Source of the DNA: Neonectria sp. B-13
Lineage: Eukaryota; Ascomycota; Sordariomycetes; Hypocreales; Nectriaceae
Assembly (NCBI GenBank): GCA_002682825.1
Contig: NOKP01000085.1
Span: forward strand, 687-49,415
Direction of reading: 5' to 3'
DNA: 48,729 nt
Shown: positions 41,149 through 48,729 of the stretch, piece by piece
Layout of the letters: every line of letters starts with the position of its first letter
Position numbering within the stretch: the first letter of the stretch is position 1
Notes under the pieces: generated by a model
The model's input: only the letters and a program-made list of their open reading frames with translations
Databases searched by the model: none
What the model was told of the DNA's origin: nothing
Program-made: the position numbers and the translations under genes

Positions 41149-43055
41149 CTACGCTTCGGCCTGCCCAAGTGCAGCAGCCACTGTTGACTTGCCGCAAATG
41201 CTCTGCACACCATGACTGAGCTGAGGATCTAATGCCATGTACCATATATCCGGGTTTTGAAATGGAAACGTGCGAGTGGCGTCTATGATCTCCTTGATGA
41301 GACTGTACATTTGGCCGTAGAGAATACCTCCGCGACGGAGTCGAGAGCTGGGGAGCGCCAATGTAGTCATGCCATCTGCATCCCGAAGCATTGACTCATG
41401 ATAGAAGTTTTGGCCGGATTTTGCAGTATTCCCATCATAGAGCTAGTCAAGGTGGCGGCGGATGCAACAACGCCGCCAGAGGTACGTCTGGGCTTCGTGT
41501 GACGAAACATTGCTGTCTTGTGCCACTGGGCCGCTGTGTGGTGGACAGGTCTCTTTGCTCACGTCAATGTAGAACCGATCACTGCATACGTGGGAGAAGT
41601 CTAGCACTTGGTGAAGTTTGGAATCAAAGTTTTCCATGACTACAAGTAGATCGGATGGTGCGTCAGGATATTTGAACAGAAGTTTGGTGCCTTTTGCCTC
41701 CACGAAGAGCTCTGAATCACGAAAGTCCTGCGATCCTGGTTGGCGTGTCGCTGCGAGAATATTGTCCCACAGTTGCCGCAAACCTTGCGGTGGTAAGAAA
41801 TAGGACATCCGTAGTTGGCTCCGATAGCTAGGGGTCTCGAGCAGACGATCCTCCACCTCAGGAGCACGGCAGGTAGCTAATGCCTGACGATAACTTGCCG
41901 GCAAGTGCTGGGGTCGATCAACATCATAGACTTGACGGACAGCGGGATAGAAGATATCATCAAACCACCACGAGAGCTGCTCGTCAGTCAGCCGATGGAA
42001 GTCGTGGTAGCATGGCAAATGCGGAAAGAACAGGTGCAGTGTGATGAAATCAGCGCCCTCAACTTTCGCAAAGATGAAATGCGGCACGTCTTTTAGTCGT
42101 GATGGGATCAATCGGGGCCGCTCTGGGTCTGGATCAGGATCCACGGGATCCAAGGTCAGGTGACGTCAGTGGAGATATTCTGACGATATTGAGGAGCTGA
42201 ATAAAACCGAATCCCGTCGACTGCTACTGCAGGAGAGTCACGAAACCCAAGATGTTATCGATGTCGAATGAAATGACCGGAGGAGTCTGTCGCGACTGTT
42301 CAGTGTGGAGACAAGCCTGCTTAGGCTTGCCCGCAAAATGCCGAGGTGTATGGCCAGAGATTAGCTCTTGCCATTGAGTAGGGCTCAGACTCGGTGTCTC
42401 ACTGAGAGTTTTCGATTTGAAAAAATGCTGTTTATCAAGTATGAGGAACGTTGCGAGGGAACAGTTTATCAATCCCATGATGGTTAGATGCCCCTTCAGT
42501 TTCCATATGCGCTGTTAGAGATTCTCGGTGCTACTGAGCGCCACAACCAGGGATTCCGACAAGATATCGCGGAACAAACTTATTTGTGGCGTATTGTACA
42601 TCATTCCAGGTGATTTCATCAAGAAGATCTGTTTGCACTTCAGCATGGACTTCTGGACTCCGTGACTCCGTCTGATACTCGCGCCCCTCGGCATTCTGGG
42701 TATTGACCGGTTCCTCATCGTAATAGGCTGGCTCGGTGTCGGTTATGCCCGAACCATCATCTTCCTGACAAGGGGTGATAAAAGTGTCCCTAGAAGAGAT
42801 TTCATCGGGTCCAAACTCCCCAGAATCAGTCAACAAACTATCCTCTGGCTCCATCTGCGCATTCTCCACCACAGGCTCAACTATTCGAGACGGCCCAGCC
42901 TGATTCGCTTTCTGTCGCTGCCGGAACCTCTCAGTACGTTCCGCTTGCAAGCGACGTCGATGTCGCGCAGCAGGGTCATGTTCGTCTATAAACCGGAAAT
43001 TCATTGTTGGTTCGGAGTACGTACTCCTGGCTTCTGCTGGCTTCTCTTGAAGCAA
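41149..43055 (-). pseudogene. Relic of a multi-copy fungal ORF, fragmented by frameshifts
   Basis: Five pieces on the minus strand read in order with frame changes between them. 43055-42531 has AARHRRRLQAERTERFRQRQ and an acidic stretch. 42478-42224 ends VISFDIDNILGF. About 42224-42155 reads VDGIRFYSAPQYRQNISTDV. 42153-41443 has IPSRLKDVPHFIFAKVEGAD, ITLHLFFPHL, LPASYRQALATCRAPEVE and FYIDVSKETCP. 41440-41149 reads LYDGNTAKSGQNFYHESM and LPSSRLRRGGILYGQMY. Breaks near 42225, 42168 and 41445 look like small indels. I recall this order from a large hypothetical ORF found in many copies in filamentous ascomycetes, possibly carried by mobile DNA; its function is unknown. The C-terminal half is absent. 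Confidence 0.65.
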
Positions 43056-43557
43056 TTTAGGCCTTGAAGTGTCCGATACGTAACCGGCTGAAATCAGTCT
43101 AGCGAGCGGAATTGATGTGCGTTACGGCACGGGAAAATTGATGATGATAATAGGGTCAAATAGTTGATATTAATTGATCATCGTTACAGCCGTATTTCGG
43201 GCTGCTGTTCTGACTTGTGATGATCTATCTGCTTTTTCCTTGTCTCAAGGATTCCCCTTTTTTCGGCTTGATCCGGCCATCTTGTCCTTAGTCATCCCGG
43301 CGGCCGGGTTCCTCCGTCTGACGTGAAGAGGGCACGTGCTAACCCGACTAGGAAATTGTAACGCTCACCCCAAAAATTTACTAACCCAGAATAGGAAATT
43401 GTAACGCTTCGCCGTGCTGGTCGTCTACGTCGCCGACTTGCATGGTAAACTGTAACAATATAGATCGAATGATAATAAATCTTCGTATCTGTATTCACTA
43501 TGTACCTAAATACCCAATGAATTGATAAAATATAGAAATTTCTAGTTGTGGTGCTGA
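43056..43557. other. Intergenic with a short direct repeat, no gene seen
   Basis: AT-rich sequence between two repeat relics. It holds the direct repeat at 43339-43408. No open frame with motifs. Confidence 0.45.
43339..43408. repeat. Direct repeat with TAGGAAATTGTAACGCT core
   Basis: CTAACCC plus the 17-base core TAGGAAATTGTAACGCT occurs at 43339-43365 and again at 43381-43408. A weaker relative (AAACTGTAAC) is at 43446-43455. It lies about 150 bases before the hAT remnant and may be a subterminal repeat. Confidence 0.6.
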
Positions 43558-43818
43558 AAACCTAAGCGGCAATTGCCTACTGGAGATATACTTGCTATCC
43601 CGGCGATGGCAACTGATTGCGAGAGGTCTTTCAGCCTTGCTAAGTTGACGTTGACGTCGCAGAGACTTTTGATGAGTGCGGAAACATTGGAGAGGCTGCA
43701 GTGCCTCAAGAACTGGATCAGGCATGGTGCCGTGAAGCTTGGGGCTACTGCACCTGGGAGAGATGGGTTACACTGGGACATTGAGAGTAGTATGGAAAGC
43801 ACAGATGTTGAGATTTGA
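43558..43818 (+). mobile_element. hAT transposase C-terminal dimerisation fragment
   Basis: An 86-codon frame that is only the end of a transposase: LAIPAMATDCERSFSLAKLT then AETLERLQCLKNWI, the conserved hAT dimerisation motif. A stop lies just upstream (43555-43557), and no catalytic domain is present on either side. It is a remnant ending at TGA 43816-43818. Confidence 0.82.
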
Positions 43819-43836
43819 AATATTTGATCAAATATT
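43819..43836. repeat. 18-bp perfect palindrome next to the hAT stop
   Basis: AATATTTGATCAAATATT equals its own reverse complement and starts one base after the hAT stop codon. Confidence 0.85.
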
Positions 43837-44403
43837 CCAAACAGCAAATCTGGCTCTGCAGGCCATCAAACATTTCAAATATGACTGGATTTGATTTGTT
43901 TGATTTGAGGGCAGCGCTGGTGGCTTTAATCTATAGGTGCCATTTTCATGCTGCTCAAGCCGGTGACTGACCCAGCTGTTGGTGTAATAGACCCAGCTTG
44001 GAATGACTATAGGTTCGAAGTTGTAACCGCGATCCGGAACCGGATCATGTATCGGCCGGCAGGTGTTGCCAGCCGGCTGCTCGCGACGGCTGCGATCAAT
44101 ACGGATGAAGATATTGTCATGGTACGCATTGACTGCTTGGCTGGAGAGCTGTTGGGAATCCATGACAGCGCATAGAATGAGTTGTATGGTGAATTGGGTA
44201 GGGTTGATTTCGCGGGTGTTCGACGTCACTCTATGTACCTCTGCCTTGGCGGGGGCTATGTGGGGCTCGGTACGGAAGTGTAGGCTTATGGCACTCAAAG
44301 GGATAGGCTCTTGCTCGATGGGAAGTTTCGAGGCGACTACTGGGTGGTTTCATGGCGCACAGTATCCGGGCTACTAAACCTCGGGGAGGAAGATTGGGAC
44401 GAG

Positions 44404-44423
44404 AACCTTCCCCGGGGAAGGTT
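44404..44423. repeat. 20-bp perfect palindrome
   Basis: AACCTTCCCCGGGGAAGGTT equals its own reverse complement. It is GC-rich, flanked by AT-rich sequence on its right side, and lies outside any supported gene. Confidence 0.88.
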
Positions 44424-45217
44424 AGAGTAATACGAGAAGTAACATATTACTTAACTTAAAAACCGGGTAGACTGCCAATGTTAAGATTCACCGCTGAGCC
44501 AATCGTCATCGCAGTATCATTGGAGAACCAACTAAGCTTTTGCCATGCCTGAAATCCAATGTACTTACTTTCGACGGCGGCGAGCCAAACTCCACAAGCC
44601 ATTGGAATGCTTCCAATAGATGCGGCTCCGTGATGATCAAGGCATCCCATGACTGCATTATCCTGGTTCCTGACTCTAGCGATAGGTCTGCTCTCGCTAA
44701 AGGCTTTCCGTCTACATTTATGAGTTGACGACCTTTCAGTGAAAGTTCAGACGCCGGTCTGTACCCCGCGTACCACAATTTGCATGGAAAGTGGCATGGC
44801 AGTTGGTGGCGTCAGGGTAAATGAAGTGAAAGGTGATTCAAGTGAAAGGCCAACAGTCAGTTGAACTACAGTGCGTCATGTGGTTCCAACCCCAGCTAAC
44901 CCGGCAGCCTTGCGACCAGCCCCTAAAGAGCAGGCGGCCTTGCCTGCCGCCGCCCCGACCACGAGGAAAAGCAAAAAACGACAATGACGAATACATAAGC
45001 CTCGCCGTGTCTGCCTAATAAGCCACCACAAGCTGCAGATGCCAATAGTTTTCGCCATGTATGGCAGGGGTATGTGTGACCTGGCACCAAGTAAACCCCT
45101 CCAATGACATCCAACAGGCTGTAAAACCACAGCTTGGCTTCAACGCTCGTTCTGATACAAGCCCTCAACCTCCTACTTGGCTGCCTCGGTGCTACCAAAG
45201 CCGCTCGTCACGCTACC

Positions 45218-47611
45218 ATGGCCGCAGTTAGCACCTCACCGCTTCCCACCGCGACTTCGCCCTCGTCAAATTATCAGGACCCTTTGCCAAATCCCTTCTC
45301 GAAGCAAAGCGACGACGCTCCCCGTAGTCCCATCCGTGTCCCCAATCTCGACTCGGCCGGTGGCCCACGACTGCGCGATGGCCCGGTCTCTCCTGTCCGT
45401 GTAAATTTCCAGCAGGAGAACTGGGCTCAGCCCTCAAACGCCGATATTGCGCATGCTCAGCAACGCGCCGCGCGGGTAGAGCTTGTCGACCGCACCCTAC
45501 ATCTGCTCCCCTCTCCTCCAGCAGCAGCTCCTCCACCACCTCCTCATGGCTTCAAGCCGGAGCTGTCAAGCCCGCAAGAGTGTCACGATGCCTCTCAGGG
45601 AATTCCAAGAGCTGATAGTGGCTTCCTACCGCTCGATACATCTTTTGTCCAGAGACCCCAACAACCTGTGCCCAGCCCGACGCGAAGCTTCAACGCTGAC
45701 TCGAATCTGTCACCAACCTTTACGACTACCCCCGACCGCTACGAACCCAGAAAAATGAGCCCGAAGGACCGAGTGCGCAATCAAGACCAGTTCCGCAACA
45801 GCCGCGAGTCCGACGAAACGGCCAGCACGAACCGGCAGCAAGCTTCGATCGAGTCATCCGTAGCAACAAGCGCCAGCTCTATATCGGGTATTAATGAGAA
45901 CGCTGAGTGCCAGACGATCGGCGACTCTTCGGAAAGTTCAGTCATTGAGAGGAACATGCCTGGGAACCAATCTGTTCCGCTGTTTCAGTATCATCACCAG
46001 AAGGAATTCCCGGCACGGGCCTCGAGCGTTCCCAATGATGACGCCAGGAGCGCCTCAAACCCCGACCTGGCTGAAAGCGCTTCCAACATTGGGCGTCATC
46101 TAACTCCCAGCTCGGGCAACTTCAGAACTTCCTCGCCCGGACCGCACTCGTCCTACTCTGCCTACTCCGACTTTGGTCCTCGCGGCCGCTCCCCTGGCCT
46201 GATGCCAGGGGTCGCCCACATGTGCGCCTCTTCGCAGAACCGTAAATCACCAGATTTGAGGCCGTCATCGTATGTAGAGTTGCTCAATGTGCCTTATTCC
46301 CAGCAAGCTCCGGCGCCGCTGGCTCTCGACAATTCCAACCTTCGAACCGTTGTAGGCAACAACGCGTCTCTCCTCAGCACGCAAAAGACCCTAGACATGT
46401 ACCGTGCCAACGTTAAGAAGACCAATGACTCGTCAATCCAGTATTCATTTGCGGTCTTCTTGATCTCCACCGCTCAGGAGCAAGGCCTGGACGTTTCGGA
46501 TCCCAAGATGCGCAAGAACAGCCCGAAACCCCAAAAGGGCCGCGACAGCCCGGCTGCCGAAGGATCCGTCTCGAATCCCTATGAGCTACTTCGCGAAGCT
46601 CGGAAAATTCTCCAGCGTCTCGCCAGCGCTGGTTACCCCTTCGCTCAGTATTACCTCGCCGACGGCTACGTTTCTGGCCTCTTCAATAAGGGCAAAGAGG
46701 ATTACAACTCGGCCTTCCCTCTCTTCGTTCGGGCCGCGAAGCATGGTCATGCCGAGTCTGGTTATCGAACCGCGCTGTGTTACGAGTTTGGCTGGGGCCG
46801 CCGCAAAGATCCCACCAAGGCAGTACAGTTTTTGCGAACGGCGGCTTCGAAACGACACCCTGGTGCGATGGCACGCTTAGGAAAGGCCTGTCTATCTGGC
46901 GATCTTGGTGAGAAGCGATACCGGGAGGGTATCAAGTGGATGAAGCTAGCTGCTGAATCTGCCGATGCCCAATACAACTCCGCGCCTTACCAACTCGGTT
47001 GTTTGTACGAGACTGGCTACGGCGACGATGTGTTCAAAGATGACAATTATGCCGCAGAACTTTTCACGCAAGCGGCTGATCTGGACCATCCGGAGGCCAA
47101 CTACCGTCTTGGTGATGCGTATGAACATGGCCGGCTCAACTGCCCCCGCGACTCAGCTCTTAGTGTGCACTTTTACACTGGCGCGGCTGAGCGCGGACAT
47201 GCTGGAGCCATGATGGGTTTGTGTGCCTGGTATATGGTTGGTGCTCCTCCGATCCTGGAGAAGGACGAGGAGGAGGCCTACGAGTGGGCGCGTCGATCCG
47301 CCGATCTAGGTATGTCCAACTATATCCCCTAAACGAATATTTGAGTTACTAACACGCATGCAGGTTTTGTGAAGGCGCAGTATGCCGTGGGCTACTTTAC
47401 AAAGATGGGCATTGGGTGTCGTCGTGGCGTCCTAGAAGCCAATGTCTGGTACGTCAAGGCCGCTGATGCCAGAGATGAGCGAGCCAAGCAGCGCTTGGCT
47501 ATTATTCAAGTAGCGGCCAGTGGCCAGGGAACCCCTATGGAGGTTGCCCCCCCTCGCAACGGCAAGATGCAGAAGAACGGCAAGGACGACAAGGAATGTG
47601 TTGTTATGTGA
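45218..47611 (+). CDS. Chitin synthase regulator of the Chs4/Skt5 (SEL1-repeat) family
   Basis: Exons 45218-47309 and 47364-47611 join in phase (54-nt intron with GTATGT donor and GCATGCAG acceptor) to 779 residues. ATG 45218 is preferred, since the longer frame opens only with TTG. Residues 1 to about 390 are Ser/Pro-rich and disordered. From about 400 come SEL1 units: AGYPFAQYYLADGYVSGLFN, AKHGHAESGYRTALCYEFGW, SKRHPGAMARLGKACLSG, and YQLGCLYETGYG and YRLGDAYEHGRL. The last four residues are CVVM, a CaaX box for prenylation, as in Chs4/Skt5 proteins that bring chitin synthase III to the membrane. The frame is intact and the codon use looks like a normal core gene. Which paralogue it is cannot be decided. 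Confidence 0.88.
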
Positions 47612-48355
47612 AGGAGAATAACAATAGACGATAAGGGATGTAAATAGAGAAGAGAAGATTTTAGATGGAGTTGTAAGTTAATGATGCTTAAAGGCGGGAA
47701 TTATAAAGCGATTGAGATCTTACTTTATATTGGTTTTATTACAGTGGCTTGGGCGGAGGACCAAGTCTGGGAGCTCAAGGGCCTAGAAATGGGACTAAAC
47801 TACCTACCACCTGCTGAATTTTTGATTGCTGCCTTAGGACTGAGAAATTACAATAGATTGTCTAGAACCTTAGGTGTTAGTGGCATTCTAGTGTCCTGAG
47901 TTTTGAGGCAACTAAATCTATCATAACTATTTCGTTTATAGAGGTACTAATATTTCACGAAGGGCTAGAACGAATGACCGACTGGAAGCGAATAGCCCCC
48001 CAATGGTAGCACCCCAATGAAGATTCGTGACGAACCCTGGATACCAAAGCCGTGGAGGGCAGGATACATGGCATAGACAGATTGCTTCTTGGCATCGGTC
48101 CATCGAATCGCATGGCCACTATCTTATATAAAGAAGAGATTTACTTCTAGTAGACTAAAGGATTTTATACAGTACTATAGGTTTGTAGCTAAGAACTCTA
48201 AAGCTAGTAGTATAAGACCTCAATTACTCAAGTGATAATAGAATCTGAGTATAGTAAAAGAATCAGTCCTCTCCTCCTAGTAAGTCAGAAAAGACTACAA
48301 TTTGTCGCACTTTTAATTGATAGAAGGCTCATCTCATAGCATCTTTAGACATTTC
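47612..48355. other. Intergenic, AT-rich toward the right, no gene supported
   Basis: A 72-codon plus frame at 47681-47899 has no motif. The stretch 48120-48300 is visibly AT-rich and TA-rich, as in decayed repeats, but no element can be identified. Confidence 0.4.
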
Positions 48356-48729
48356 TCACAGCTTTGAAACTGTCTCACCTCGAGCCAGCAGCATATGACT
48401 CTCTGTGAAGGTGTCGTTCGCAATAGCAGCGCTTGTACTAGCGTCGAGAGCGGGAGAGAAAGAGGCTATTATCCCAGCAAGTCGATTCTTCATCTTAGGG
48501 GCGGCGCATTTGAGCATGTCCTTTTGTGTTGTATACCCGGTTCCACCACCAACGGTCCCGACAGGCAAAGAAGGGAAGTAGACAGCCATTGTCAATACGT
48601 CGGTCTTCTGATCGAACTCTGAAGTCAAATGACTCCAGGCTGCTTCTGCCGTGCTTGCTGGATCCTGGCCTGTCGATATGAACATCGCTGCTATGATATT
48701 CGCCGTGTTGATGTTTGAACCAAATTGAC
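48356..48729 (-). CDS. HMG-CoA reductase C-terminus ending in SKL (5' part outside window)
   Basis: The frame is open from the window end. It reads GSNINTANIIAAMFISTGQD, then MAVYFPSLPVGTVGGGTGYT, LDASTSAAIANDTFTESHML and ARGETVSKL, stopping at 48356-48358. The GQD, GTVGGGTG and C-terminal SHM motifs (the latter with the catalytic His) identify class I HMG-CoA reductase, which makes mevalonate for sterols and other isoprenoids. The last three residues are Ser-Lys-Leu, a canonical peroxisomal targeting signal type 1. Typical fungal HMG-CoA reductases are ER membrane proteins with longer, different C-termini. A short Lys/Pro-rich stretch (KCAAPKMKNR) follows the glycine motif. This could be a cluster-specific or relocated paralogue. 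The N-terminal membrane domain cannot be judged here. Confidence 0.82.
   Translation of the reverse strand, partial: QFGSNINTANIIAAMFISTGQDPASTAEAAWSHLTSEFDQKTDVLTMAVYFPSLPVGTVGGGTGYTTQKDMLKCAAPKMKNRLAGIIASFSPALDASTSAAIANDTFTESHMLLARGETVSKL

Larger units (their letters stand above)
43819..45217. other. Intergenic with two perfect palindromes, no gene supported
   Basis: Minus-strand frames at 43828-44298 (156 codons) and 44506-44778 (90 codons) have no motifs I recognise. The two palindromes listed below lie here. The right part is the promoter and leader of the Chs4-like gene. Confidence 0.4.

Noticed and set aside
43828..44778. Two minus-strand frames of 156 and 90 codons
   Set aside because: No motifs, irregular composition, and they overlap palindromic non-coding sequence.
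1..48729. tRNA, rRNA or CRISPR features
   Set aside because: No cloverleaf with an intact B box, no rRNA stretch and no spaced repeat array was found by eye.

Overview
The window looks like nuclear DNA of a filamentous ascomycete (Pezizomycotina, most likely Sordariomycetes). Genes carry short introns of 45-90 nt with GT...AG borders and CTAAC-like branch sites. The gene families are typical of this group: fungal NLRs, a Zn2Cys6 regulator, DUF6601, a PD-(D/E)XK nuclease-like family, and a Chs4/Skt5-type SEL1 protein with a CaaX box. The species cannot be named from the sequence alone. No rRNA, tRNA or CRISPR array was seen.

Layout. 1-6 kb: a tandem DUF427 gene cut by the window edge, a broken alpha/beta-hydrolase-NB-ARC NLR, a broken DUF6601 gene and a three-exon gene of unknown function. 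6.4-20.1 kb: a dense run of small-molecule enzymes. It holds two alpha/beta hydrolases, three different medium-chain dehydrogenase/reductases, a SnoaL-like protein, a metallo-beta-lactamase-fold hydrolase and a Zn2Cys6 regulator. It looks like a catabolic or tailoring cluster without a PKS, NRPS or terpene synthase backbone. 21.6-35.6 kb: mainly decayed genes, namely a NACHT-WD40 STAND gene, an MFS carrier, a piggyBac relic, an M20 amidohydrolase, an AIF-like reductase and an unknown gene, with one intact FAD monooxygenase. 36-38.6 kb: an intact PD-(D/E)XK-like gene and an intact methyltransferase. 38.7-43.8 kb: a broken stand-alone GARS gene, a decayed repetitive ORF and a hAT remnant. 45.2-47.6 kb: an intact Chs4/Skt5-like gene. 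48.4 kb to the end: the C-terminus of an HMG-CoA reductase ending in SKL.

The main theme is how many genes are intact except for one or two clear lesions: nonsense codons, one-base indels, a GT-to-GA splice donor and a lost zinc-ligand cysteine. They sit between transposon relics and beside two fungal NLR-type genes, as expected of a fast-changing accessory or subtelomeric segment. There is also a direct assembly fault: the 101-N gap at 19271-19371 is flanked by the same 170 bases on both sides, and merging them restores one frame. Some single-base indels elsewhere could likewise be sequencing errors. The nonsense substitutions are harder to explain that way.

Exon borders below were worked out by hand from splice motifs and reading phase. 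Family names rest on motif recognition, not on searches.
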